From Paenibacillus sp. JJ-100 (GTDB taxonomy: Bacteria; Bacillota; Bacilli; Paenibacillales; Paenibacillaceae), in the NCBI RefSeq assembly GCF_948329825.1, contig NZ_CAOJCM010000002.1:1237777-1301776 (forward strand): 64,000 nt of DNA. The letters are read 5' to 3'. Below are positions 56,861 to 64,000 of the stretch, in pieces (position 1 is the stretch's first letter; each line of letters starts with the position of its first letter). The notes beneath the pieces are model-generated. The model saw only the letters and a list, made by a program, of their open reading frames with translations. It was not told the origin of the DNA and did not search any database. Position numbers and translations under genes: made by a program.

Positions 56861-56950
56861 CATTCTACTTCACTCAAAAGCATCTCGTACTTAGCCTTTG
56901 TACAGCCTAATGTCGCACGATAGCTCATAGGACACGTAGCTTGTTATAGT

Positions 56951-57208
56951 TTAACCGCGGCTGCGTCCCATCGAACGGAAAATCAAGCTTACGATTGCTA
57001 CAAGCACAATAGCACCAATAAGTGCAGGTACAATGTAGAATCCGCCCATCTCAGGACCCATGTCTCCCAGAATCACTCCGCCTAACCATCCACCGATAAA
57101 TCCGGCAACGATGTTACCGATAATACCGCCTGGGATGTCACGACCAACAATCAGACCTGCGAGCCAACCAATGATACCACCGATAATTAATGACCATAAC
57201 CAACCCAT
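56951..57208 (-). CDS. GlsB/YeaQ/YmgE-family membrane protein
   Basis: An 85-residue, Gly-rich protein with three hydrophobic segments (MGWLWSLIIGGIIGWLAGLI, GGIIGNIVAGFIGGWLGG and the last VPALIGAIVLVAIVSLIF), the transglycosylase-associated family, often stress-linked. ATG 57208 follows AGAGGTG. Followed by a strong terminator. Confidence 0.88.
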   Translation of the reverse strand: MGWLWSLIIGGIIGWLAGLIVGRDIPGGIIGNIVAGFIGGWLGGVILGDMGPEMGGFYIVPALIGAIVLVAIVSLIFRSMGRSRG

Positions 57209-57278
57209 ATCATTCACCTCTATTTAAGTTTTTGTTGCGTCTGACTACTATTTAACCGCTCCGGAGGCATTTAAACAA

Positions 57279-57401
57279 TTAGCATAAAAATTGTTGAATA
57301 TGATCTGTGTCCAGAATGCTTCCTTCTCTGTTAACAAGTGTTCCGCGAGGCTTGGTTACAGGCCGTGTCAGTTCCGGCATCTCATCAGCCCATGGCTGCA
57401 A
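57279..57401 (-). CDS. Small protein downstream of the RtcB-AAA operon (40 aa)
   Basis: TTG 57401 with GGGAGG six bases before it opens a 40-codon frame beginning MQPWADEMPELTRPVTKPRG and ending in DTDHIQQFLC. The sequence reads like protein (proline turns, acidic patches, no low complexity) and the gap 57209-57514 holds nothing else. It lies 113 bases after the AAA gene stop on the same strand, possibly in the same transcript. Function unknown. Confidence 0.5.
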   Translation of the reverse strand: MQPWADEMPELTRPVTKPRGTLVNREGSILDTDHIQQFLC

Positions 57402-57514
57402 TATGTACCTCCCGAAAGTCATTGTATGTAATCAGAGACAAGGTTAGTATATCCAGTTGAGGTGAATTTATTTTATTTTCAGAACGATATCGTGGATCAG
57501 GTCATTACATGTGA

Positions 57515-58831
57515 TTAATAAAATCCGGCCCGTTCCTTGCCAGGCTGTGCTAACCAGGTATGTTTGTGACTCTTGTCCAGCTCTCCTCGCATCGACTTAA
57601 TGACCTCAACAATGTCCGTTTGCCCATTTTGATGCCACTCTAGTGCAGCACTCACATACAATTCGCCTAATTGTGCAAGTGAGAACGTATCAGTGAGGCG
57701 AGCGGCTTCTTTCGTTCCTTCTTCTCCAGCAAACACACTAAATCCACGCTGCCGTAAATATTGAAGACGCAGAGCTTCATCAGGCAGTGGAATCTCATAA
57801 GCCCGGTCAAAGCGTCCGGCCCGGTTCATTAGACCTGGATCAATTTTTTCCGGATAGTTTGTCGTACCAATCAAGAAAATACCTTCTTTGGACGTCGCAC
57901 CATCCAGCGTATTCAGGAAAAACGAACGAACTTCATCTGGCATCGAATCGATATCTTCGATAATCAGTACCATCGGTGCCAAGCGTTTCGCTGCATCAAA
58001 CACTTCACGTACAGACTCACTGTTGGTGTATTCAGTAATTTGCCAGTATGCAGCCGGTCCGGGTATACTCCCTGCTATCGATTTTACAAGTGTCGTTTTT
58101 CCGTTCCCCGGGTGTCCGTAGAGCAGAATGCCGCGTTTATAAGGGATGTCATAATCCCGATAAAAGGAACGATCCGCTTCAAAGAATTGATCCAGCGACC
58201 GGAAAATATCCTGCTTGATCTGCGCAGAGAGAACTACATCTTCCCTGCTTACTGATCGTGTGATGGACTCCACATGACGATCACTACCGTTGCGGGCATC
58301 GGTATATACCGTTACCTTTTTCATATTTTGCTGACGTTCTCGTTCCCGGACACTTCCCAGAAACTGCTTCATCTCTTCATCACCTACAGCAAATACGAAA
58401 TCCTCACTGTAGATTCCATTTTCTCGGAAAAAAGGTACCCTTACCAAAGCAACACCCCACTTTGGATAAGCAAATACGTTGTTGCGAATGGAATAATGCA
58501 CCCCGTATGTTGGCACATCTCCATCATCGTCATAATGCAGAGTCTGAAGCTCAAGGTCCTCAAATATGCGTGCTACAAGCTCAACCTCTTCACTTCCATT
58601 CTGCAAATCTTCTCGCAATAGTTCCCAATACTCGTTGTTCGGGTCTGAGCTAGAGTATAGCTTGTATTCCACGCCGTACCGCTTCAGAAGCTCCTCGCTA
58701 ATACCGCGAATGAGTCTGGAATAGACCGCATACCCTTCAACCCGTGTACGAGTATCAAGCTCCTCGTCGTAGGTATATATTGCCTTTGTCTGATGGATCT
58801 GATTGTTCTGTTTTACGTTATCTTTCATCAT
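57515..58831 (-). CDS. AAA-type ATPase (BCS1/FtsH-like) coupled to RtcB
   Basis: A 438-residue protein. The N-terminal half (about 190 residues) is unlike known domains to me; the C-terminal AAA module has Walker [14 protein letters not shown] (about residues 241-253), Walker [13 protein letters not shown] and the sensor/arginine segment [14 protein letters not shown]. The ATG overlaps the rtcB TGA (ATGA) and AAGGGAG precedes it, so the two are translationally coupled. A remodelling or loading role for an RNA ligase or its substrate is inferred. Confidence 0.8.
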   Translation of the reverse strand: MMKDNVKQNNQIHQTKAIYTYDEELDTRTRVEGYAVYSRLIRGISEELLKRYGVEYKLYSSSDPNNEYWELLREDLQNGSEEVELVARIFEDLELQTLHYDDDGDVPTYGVHYSIRNNVFAYPKWGVALVRVPFFRENGIYSEDFVFAVGDEEMKQFLGSVRERERQQNMKKVTVYTDARNGSDRHVESITRSVSREDVVLSAQIKQDIFRSLDQFFEADRSFYRDYDIPYKRGILLYGHPGNGKTTLVKSIAGSIPGPAAYWQITEYTNSESVREVFDAAKRLAPMVLIIEDIDSMPDEVRSFFLNTLDGATSKEGIFLIGTTNYPEKIDPGLMNRAGRFDRAYEIPLPDEALRLQYLRQRGFSVFAGEEGTKEAARLTDTFSLAQLGELYVSAALEWHQNGQTDIVEVIKSMRGELDKSHKHTWLAQPGKERAGFY

Positions 58832-60291
58832 TTCGCTCCCTTTACCGCAGCAAGCGGTTTGCATTTGGCTACCACTTGAGCCAGACCGGCACCGGTAACA
58901 CTATCTATAATTTCATCAACGTTTTTATATGCTTGAGGTGACTCATCAATAATCGATTCCAGCGAACGCTGGTTCACAACAATTTCGTCTTCCGTTCCCA
59001 CACCAAGAGCCGAAGCAAAATCTTCTACGGTTACCAGACGTTTCGTTGCTGTACGTGACCGAACACGGCCCGCACCATGACATATAGAATAATAGTTGTC
59101 TGCTCCTTCAGGCTGCCCCACCATAATATACGAGGCAGTGCCCATCGAGCCAGGAATCAGTGCCGGATGGCCTGTTGTCATATAAGGCTTTGGATTATCC
59201 TGATGACCCGCAGGCAGCGCGCGAGTTGCTCCTTTTCGATGTACAAAAACAGAGCCTCGTTCTGCATGTGATTCCTCCCAAGCATAATTATGCATCAGAT
59301 CGTACAGTGTACGGAATTCACATTTGGTTCCAAACACATCTCGAAATGCCTCTCGAATGGCATACGCAATGAGGTGTCGGTTCACTACTGCATAATTCAA
59401 AGCGGAATACATCATGTTTACATAATGACGACCTTCTGCATGATCCAATGGAGCAAATACCAGTCTGGGATCGGAAGTTCCAAGCCCCAGCCGTTGCATC
59501 ACTTTGGCGATCGCCGCAGAACTTGTCTGACTCACATGCCCTCCCCAAGCTCGTGAACCGGAGTGAATCATAACGACGATCTGTCCATCGTACAACCCCC
59601 AAGCTTCGGCCACTTCACGATTCTCCTCGGCAATTTCGATAGCCTGAATCTCTGCGAAGTGATTCCCGCCGCCTAGTGTTCCAAGTTGGCGGTGCGACCG
59701 ATGCCAAGTCATATCCGGAACAAGATCTAACACATTCTCATCATACGTAAATTTGCTACTCTCCACATGCGTTAGCGAGGTTGATTTTTTAGGTGTGTAG
59801 CTATCTGGAATATATTTTTTCGGTAATCCATGAAGCCCTTTGCGTACAATGTGCTCCAGTCGAATATCCGAGTAATGACCTCTCTGATTAGCTTCCATCG
59901 GCAACACCTTTTCGATCGCTTTGACTAATTTGCGGCGAAGCTTTACCTCTTTTAGATCATCCTTATGCAGATTGGTCATATGAACTCGCATGCCACAACC
60001 GATGTCGCTGCCCACGATGGAGGGGGACACATATCCGTCCTGCGCCTCCCACACCGCTGTCGTTCCAATGCATGTTCCTACACCAACATGCACGTCGGGC
60101 GTGTAGCCCATATATGAAATACCTGGAATTTGCAGGTTATTGTTAGCCATTTCAAACACCTTGTAGTCCAAGGAAGAAAAAAGCTGCTGTGCTGCATATA
60201 CCGTGAGCTCTCCTGCGGGTAACTTAATTTGATGTCTATATCCTTCTGTACTTTCGTTAAAACGAACTAAATGATTCATCTCTGTATTCAT
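58828..60291 (-). CDS. rtcB: RtcB-family RNA ligase
   Basis: A 487-residue protein of the RtcB family, which joins 2',3'-cyclic phosphate or 3'-phosphate RNA ends to 5'-OH ends using GTP and Mn2+. Seen: [11 protein letters not shown] (metal Cys, about 91-101), [31 protein letters not shown] and the guanylated His block [10 protein letters not shown] (about 405). The WG after the HSGSRA block differs from the usual GLGHQ. A leader ORF and terminator precede it. ATG 60291 has AGGAAGG 14 bases upstream, rather far. Confidence 0.85.
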   Translation of the reverse strand: MNTEMNHLVRFNESTEGYRHQIKLPAGELTVYAAQQLFSSLDYKVFEMANNNLQIPGISYMGYTPDVHVGVGTCIGTTAVWEAQDGYVSPSIVGSDIGCGMRVHMTNLHKDDLKEVKLRRKLVKAIEKVLPMEANQRGHYSDIRLEHIVRKGLHGLPKKYIPDSYTPKKSTSLTHVESSKFTYDENVLDLVPDMTWHRSHRQLGTLGGGNHFAEIQAIEIAEENREVAEAWGLYDGQIVVMIHSGSRAWGGHVSQTSSAAIAKVMQRLGLGTSDPRLVFAPLDHAEGRHYVNMMYSALNYAVVNRHLIAYAIREAFRDVFGTKCEFRTLYDLMHNYAWEESHAERGSVFVHRKGATRALPAGHQDNPKPYMTTGHPALIPGSMGTASYIMVGQPEGADNYYSICHGAGRVRSRTATKRLVTVEDFASALGVGTEDEIVVNQRSLESIIDESPQAYKNVDEIIDSVTGAGLAQVVAKCKPLAAVKGAK

Positions 60292-60367
60292 AGATCTGTA
60301 TAATTCCTTCCTATATTTTCAACTAATTCTTTTCGCTGTGTGTTATTTCTGTGCAAAAAAACATAAA

Positions 60368-60396
60368 AAAGCCATGGACTAACCGTCCATGGCTTT
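60368..60396 (-). terminator. Terminator/attenuator in the rtcB leader
   Basis: AAAGCCATGGAC pairs perfectly with GTCCATGGCTTT around five bases, followed on the minus strand by TTTATGTTTTTTT. It lies between the 31-codon leader ORF and rtcB. A second hairpin (ACACAG..CTGTGT type) lies just upstream at about 60423-60446. Confidence 0.75.
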
Positions 60397-60521
60397 ATAC
60401 TACATGACAATAATAAACAACAGGACACACTGAATCTGTGTATGTCATCCATCGCTAGATATCGCGAAGAACACATATTGCTTATCGAATTCTTGAAAAG
60501 ATAAACAATATGCCCATTCTT

Positions 60522-60617
60522 TTATGTCGACCGTATGAGGCCAAAAAGACGATGAGCCAGATATGCGATTGAGTTACTACGTTTGTGTCCTGGAATCAAA
60601 TCATAACCTAACGTCAT
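60522..60617 (-). CDS. 31-codon leader ORF upstream of rtcB
   Basis: ATG 60617, with GGGAGG nine bases before it, opens MTLGYDLIPGHKRSNSIAYL...FGLIRST and ends TAA 60522-60524. It sits directly behind a good promoter and is separated from rtcB by the 60368-60396 terminator. It could be a leader peptide that controls read-through, or a small stand-alone protein. Confidence 0.5.
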   Translation of the reverse strand: MTLGYDLIPGHKRSNSIAYLAHRLFGLIRST

Positions 60618-60651
60618 GTCTCTCGGCCTCCCTTCATAATTGATATGTATA

Positions 60652-60680
60652 TATTAAGCGTATATCTTTTCGTATGTCAA
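60652..60680 (-). promoter_or_regulatory. Promoter of the leader ORF/rtcB transcript
   Basis: On the minus strand TTGACA (60675-60680), 17 bases, TTAATA (60652-60657). It lies about 35 bases before the leader ORF. Confidence 0.65.
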
Positions 60681-60730
60681 CCCTTTCCTTGGAAAAAGAA
60701 TACAGACAACCTTCTCTTAACAATAAAGAC

Positions 60731-60763
60731 AAAAAGAAGGCTGTCCTAGGACAACCTCCTTTT
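60731..60763 (-). terminator. Terminator of the TerC gene
   Basis: A hairpin around the self-complementary core TGTCC-TA-GGACA with flanking AAAGGAGG/CCTTCTTT pairing; TTTTTGTCTTT follows on the minus strand. Confidence 0.75.
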
Positions 60764-60854
60764 GGGTTTGTTACATGACTTATCGCTGTGATTTTTCATT
60801 CGTATAAAACAGTGTTCAAGACCCTTAGATCCTTAGATCTTTAGCTTTAAATCT

Positions 60855-61676
60855 TTAGCTCTTAGCCTGCTCCTCAAGCTCTTCTACAGGATTCTCGTCT
60901 TCCTTGGCAGGAACTTTGGATGAAAGAAACCATCCGCATACAGCAATGGTGATTAATACAATATAAAAACCAATTTTCCATATTTTATTTTCCGGGAAAT
61001 GCTCATCCAGAATGCCCACAGAAGGATGCGCCAGCGTAATGACGGATAGTTTAACGCCTACCCAACCTACAATTACAAAAGCGGCTACTTCAAGACCCGG
61101 ACGGGAATGAAGCAATTTCACGAAGAACGAAGCTGCAAAACGCATAATGACAAGCCCGATAAAACCACCGAGGAAGATGACAATAAATTGTCCTCCATCC
61201 AATCCACCGATTGGTGGCAAACCACTTGGTGGCAATGCGACCGCCAAAGCTACGGCTGCTAAAATGGAGTCTACCGCAAATGCGATATCCGCCACTTCAA
61301 CTTTAAACACAGTCATCCAGAAACCGGACTGTTTCTTCGGTTTTTTTGGTGTATCCTCCGCTGCCTCATCTGTTTTATTTCGACCACTCATAATCTTTTT
61401 GACGATATGATTAATCGAAATATATAGAAGATATAATGCGCCGATCGCTTGGACCTGCCATACATCTACCAGGAAGGATATCAGGAACAAGGATCCTAAA
61501 CGGAATATAAATGCCCCCACCAAACCATAAAACAATGCTTTTTTGCGCTTTTCATCAGGCAAATGCTTAACCATAATTGCGAGTACCAATGCGTTATCTG
61601 CCGCAAGTAATCCTTCAAGGACTACTAGGACTAAAAGTACCCACCCGTATTCTAATAATAGTGCTGGATCCAACAT
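60855..61676 (-). CDS. TerC-family membrane protein (Mn exporter-like)
   Basis: A 273-residue membrane protein with seven or so hydrophobic segments. EGLLAADNALVLA near residues 21-33 and EVADIAFAVDSILAA near 125-139 carry the paired acidic residues of TerC/YkoY proteins, which are linked to Mn2+ efflux or metalation of secreted enzymes. The cytoplasmic linker (about 95-115) is Lys/Glu-rich. AAGGAGG precedes the ATG, and a yybP-ykoY riboswitch precedes the gene, which supports the Mn role. Confidence 0.9.
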   Translation of the reverse strand: MLDPALLLEYGWVLLVLVVLEGLLAADNALVLAIMVKHLPDEKRKKALFYGLVGAFIFRLGSLFLISFLVDVWQVQAIGALYLLYISINHIVKKIMSGRNKTDEAAEDTPKKPKKQSGFWMTVFKVEVADIAFAVDSILAAVALAVALPPSGLPPIGGLDGGQFIVIFLGGFIGLVIMRFAASFFVKLLHSRPGLEVAAFVIVGWVGVKLSVITLAHPSVGILDEHFPENKIWKIGFYIVLITIAVCGWFLSSKVPAKEDENPVEELEEQAKS

Positions 61677-61715
61677 GAACTCCTCCTTATTTGCTTGTGC
61701 TTATGATGTACAAAA

Positions 61716-61750
61716 AAAAGGACCTTTACCATTACTGGCAAGATCCTTTT
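61716..61750 (-). terminator. Second terminator of the riboswitch leader
   Basis: On the minus strand AAAAGGATCTTGCCA pairs with TGGTAAAGGTCCTTTT (one mismatch, a bulge), followed by eight T-residues. It lies 13 bases after the first terminator and repeats its GGTAAAGGTC core. Confidence 0.8.
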
Positions 61751-61763
61751 TTATCCACAAAAA

Positions 61764-61801
61764 GAGACCTTTACCGAGCATGAAAACTTGGTAAAGGTCT
61801 C
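61764..61801 (-). terminator. First terminator, overlapping the riboswitch aptamer
   Basis: GAGACCTTTACC pairs perfectly with GGTAAAGGTCTC, then TTTTTGTG. Its 5' arm is the 3' strand of the aptamer closing stem, the usual switch geometry. Confidence 0.85.
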
Positions 61802-61885
61802 GCTAACAACAAATTGCTGCCAATAAAGCCGGAGATGAAATCCCGAATTGACGACTTTACTGTAAAAGCTACTCCCCTTTAACAG
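61790..61885 (-). promoter_or_regulatory. yybP-ykoY (Mn2+) riboswitch
   Basis: On the minus strand AAAGGGGAGTAGC (start), GTCGTCAATTCGGG, CCGGCTTTATTGGCA and GCGAGACCTTTACC (end) follow in the order of the yybP-ykoY aptamer, including the conserved loop segments. A promoter TTGACT-18-TATGAT (61953-61958, 61929-61934) starts the transcript. With Mn2+ bound, the aptamer should prevent the first terminator and let terC be read. Confidence 0.92.
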
Positions 61886-61954
61886 GAATATGTAGTTTTT
61901 AGTTGGAACCCGTGAATAACCTGAATACATCATATTTCATAACGTAAAATAAAG

Positions 61955-62272
61955 TCAAGCTTTATTTCGAGCGTTGCGGGCCTTTTTTCGAAAAACAAAA
62001 AAATCATATATCATGTTTCCCAGCGGTATAAAGGAAATAAAGAACAGGGCAATCGGGCGCCGCAGCCGCCATTTTTCAGTTGTATATAAAGATACCATAA
62101 ACAAGAGGTACATCAGGAACAGGAAACCGTAAAGGTTACCGAACCAAGTGACCGCTTGAGGCATAATTCCCGCATTCCGAAGGGGAAATGCAACGAATAA
62201 CAGTAATACATATGAAATCCCCTGCAACCATAACATCAGCCGGAAACGACCCAGCATTGAACTTAACATCAT
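61955..62272 (-). CDS. DUF3817 membrane protein
   Basis: A 105-residue protein with three hydrophobic segments; LQGISYVLLLFVAFPLRNAG, FGNLYGFLFLMYLLFM and FISFIPLGNMIYDFFVF follow the DUF3817 pattern (Bacillus YdzA-like), ending in a basic tail. AGGAGGAAG stands before ATG 62272. Its stop codon lies within the -35 region of the riboswitch promoter. Confidence 0.8.
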   Translation of the reverse strand: MMLSSMLGRFRLMLWLQGISYVLLLFVAFPLRNAGIMPQAVTWFGNLYGFLFLMYLLFMVSLYTTEKWRLRRPIALFFISFIPLGNMIYDFFVFRKKARNARNKA

Positions 62273-62485
62273 CTTCCTCCTGCCTCAAATGCTATAACGC
62301 ATATTTTATCCTGTACAGTATAACACAAATACAATTACCAACCTGATATCTGACCCATCTTCAGAATATTCCATATTTCATACGACAAATTAAGCATAAC
62401 GTTCCACAGGAGCCAAAACTTCTTTTCACACATACAATGCATGACAAGAGGACGGTATGGATGTCGGACAAGGAGGAGCAGATTG

Positions 62486-63589
62486 ATGAAGATTGTCCTG
62501 ATTGCACCAGAAAAATTACCTCTACCTGGAAATGGTTCAGTGGAAATCTGTATATTAGGAATCGCGCGCGAACTTGCCCGTCGTCATCAGGTAACGATCA
62601 TAAGCCGTTCAGTACCAGAGCTACCGGCACTTGAACAGATCGATCAAATCATTATAAGACGGATTCCAGCATCGAGCGTCTCAGGGTATACTCGTTCAGC
62701 CATTCGTTTACTACGTACACTTCACGTTGATATCATTCAAGTTGATAACAGACCTTTCAGCATGGCAGCAATTAAAGCGGCTTTTCCACAGACTCCCGTT
62801 CTTCTCTATCTTCATTCACTCACATTCGCTCAAGCAGGACCGGGAAAAATGGCTTTGCTGAAGAAAGCCGATTGTATTGCGTTGAACAGTCATTCTTTAA
62901 AGCGCAGACTCTCTCGCCGATTCCCAGCTGTAAAGAAGCTTATGGATGTTGTTCCGCTCGGAACAGATCTCGATCGATTTCGGCCTGTGACGAGCCTTGA
63001 GGAACGGTTCACTGTACGTGAAAAATTCGGAATTACAGATTGTTTCGCTGTCCTATATGCGGGTAGAGTCATTCCTGGCAAAGGAGTAGATGTTCTCATT
63101 AGAGCTGTTGCTCTTGCCCAAAAGCAAGTGCCTATTCAACTAATCATTGCAGGCAAGGGCCCTCCACGCTATGTACGCTCACTACGTAGACTAACAAAGA
63201 AACTTCATGTGAATACAAACTTCTTAGGTCAGATGAATCATGATCAGATTGATCAACTATACCGCAGCGTTGACTGCCTCGTCTGTCCTTCACAGATCCA
63301 CGAAGCCTTTGGCCTAGTCAATGTGGAAGCTATGGCTTCGGGTATTCCTGTTATAGCCTCAGACAACGGTGGTATTCGCGAGATTATTCGTTCAGGAAAA
63401 AATGGATACTTGATCTCAGGTTATACAAAACCTCGACAGTTTGCCTCATCCTTACATGAACTGGCAACCCATCCTGAGCTTGTACAGTCTATGGGCGAAA
63501 ATGGCCGTGAAACAGCAACTGCACAATTCAGCTGGGCAAAGACAGCCTTGCATTTAGAAGCAACTTACACAAGGCTCATTCGTCCATGA
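62486..63589 (+). CDS. Glycosyltransferase family 4 (CotSA-like)
   Basis: A 367-residue GT-B glycosyltransferase. The N-terminal Rossmann domain starts MKIVLIAPEKLPLPGNGSVE (glycine loop), and the C-terminal domain has VLYAGRVIPGKGVDVLIRA (about residues 192-210), the E-x7-E donor motif in PSQIHEAFGLVNVEAMASGIPVIASDNGG (about 273-301) and EIIRSGKNGYL. ATG 62486 follows AAGGAGGAG. Similar proteins in Bacillus include the spore-coat CotSA; the acceptor is unknown. Confidence 0.88.
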   Translation: MKIVLIAPEKLPLPGNGSVEICILGIARELARRHQVTIISRSVPELPALEQIDQIIIRRIPASSVSGYTRSAIRLLRTLHVDIIQVDNRPFSMAAIKAAFPQTPVLLYLHSLTFAQAGPGKMALLKKADCIALNSHSLKRRLSRRFPAVKKLMDVVPLGTDLDRFRPVTSLEERFTVREKFGITDCFAVLYAGRVIPGKGVDVLIRAVALAQKQVPIQLIIAGKGPPRYVRSLRRLTKKLHVNTNFLGQMNHDQIDQLYRSVDCLVCPSQIHEAFGLVNVEAMASGIPVIASDNGGIREIIRSGKNGYLISGYTKPRQFASSLHELATHPELVQSMGENGRETATAQFSWAKTALHLEATYTRLIRP

Positions 63590-63613
63590 GCCTGTTTTCC
63601 ATGTCACTCTTTT

Positions 63614-63964
63614 CTAACGGAACTGCCAGCCTCGAATAGAATCGATCTGTGAATTAGGTATATACGTGATTTCAATTAATTCAATGATCACGATATCTTT
63701 CAGTATAAATCTAACTTTTGCACAGGTTTGTTGATGAAAAGCGTCATAGAATCCAGCTCCATTCCAGCAACCTTGAGGTACCTTATCCACATCGTTCACG
63801 ATGTATCCGACTTTCCCGATGGGGGGAATCACCACTTTAATGGCTTGCTCATCCAGTCGATTATTGGGGTCTTTTACGAGAAATAATGTATCTCCTACTT
63901 GCAGAGCTTGTGCTCCATAGTCATTATCCATGCCCATCATGGCGGCAAAAATTTTGATGCTCAT
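63614..63964 (-). CDS. HIRAN-domain protein
   Basis: A 116-residue protein that is a single HIRAN-like beta barrel: DYGAQALQVGDTLFLVKDPNNRLDEQAIKVV near residues 14-44 and GKVGYIVNDVDKVPQG near 50-65 are typical (NpyDpnAI-type ligand patch). HIRAN domains bind single-stranded or damaged DNA ends. ATG 63964 has AAAGGAG seven bases upstream; the ATG two codons earlier is too close to it. Converges with the glycosyltransferase gene. Confidence 0.7.
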   Translation of the reverse strand: MSIKIFAAMMGMDNDYGAQALQVGDTLFLVKDPNNRLDEQAIKVVIPPIGKVGYIVNDVDKVPQGCWNGAGFYDAFHQQTCAKVRFILKDIVIIELIEITYIPNSQIDSIRGWQFR

Positions 63965-64000
63965 CTCCATACTCCTTTATGAAATATACTAAGTCTTCGG

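Noticed and set aside
60288..60476. 62-codon minus-strand frame before rtcB
   Set aside because: It covers the terminator hairpin and overlaps the rtcB start; no ribosome site. The 31-codon ORF upstream is far better supported.

Overview
The window looks like a chromosomal segment of a Paenibacillus or close relative (Bacillota, moderate GC). This is inference from gene content: three YesN-type AraC response regulators with two YesM-type kinases, an LplABC-like oligosaccharide importer next to an intracellular GH10 xylanase, a copper-amine-oxidase-type stalk-domain protein, WYL regulators, strong AGGAGG ribosome binding sites with frequent GTG/TTG starts, cre-like boxes and a yybP-ykoY riboswitch. 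I see no rRNA, tRNA, CRISPR array, prophage or complete insertion sequence.

Layout. 1-2.6 kb: an AT-rich orphan zincin-like gene, a scrap of IS3-type transposase and a frameshifted alpha/beta hydrolase. 2.7-6.2 kb: a PTS EIIBC gene translationally coupled to a Nif3-family gene, preceded by a BglG/LicT-type antiterminator gene; two RAT/terminator elements control the locus. 6.4-8.5 kb: DinB protein, WYL regulator, small anchored protein. 8.6-14.1 kb: a phosphate operon (stalk-domain propeller protein, pstS, pstC, pstA, pstB) behind an 11-bp periodic PhoP-like box. 14.1-15.5 kb: small genes, one broken by an in-frame TAG. 15.5-25 kb: xylo-oligosaccharide/aldouronate-type cluster (GH10 xylanase, regulator-kinase-regulator, binding protein, two permeases). 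25-34.6 kb: DinB protein, RpiR regulator, nanE-PTS operon, cytosine-deaminase-like amidohydrolase, alkD-ogt repair pair, mgtE.

34.7-43.3 kb: a monosaccharide (probably D-xylose) ABC importer downstream of a three-component sensor made of a membrane-anchored sugar-binding protein, a kinase and a response regulator, the arrangement known from XylFII-LytS-YesN. 43.4-57.2 kb: TIMP-like protein, PAP2 phosphatase, GH1 6-phospho-beta-glucosidase with a divergent WYL regulator, methyltransferase, two paralogous OB-like proteins, HTH-TPR regulator divergent from fabV, Mrr-like anchored nuclease, PQQ-type propeller protein, msrA and a YeaQ-type membrane protein. 57.2-64 kb: an RtcB-AAA ATPase operon with a leader peptide ORF and a terminator upstream and a 40-codon ORF downstream, a TerC gene behind a Mn-type riboswitch, a DUF3817 protein, a glycosyltransferase and a HIRAN protein.

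The common theme is plant polysaccharide use: xylo-oligomers are imported whole and cut inside, xylose and beta-glucosides enter by their own importers, and cre-like boxes suggest shared CcpA repression. The least familiar unit is the RtcB-AAA operon with its leader ORF/terminator region.
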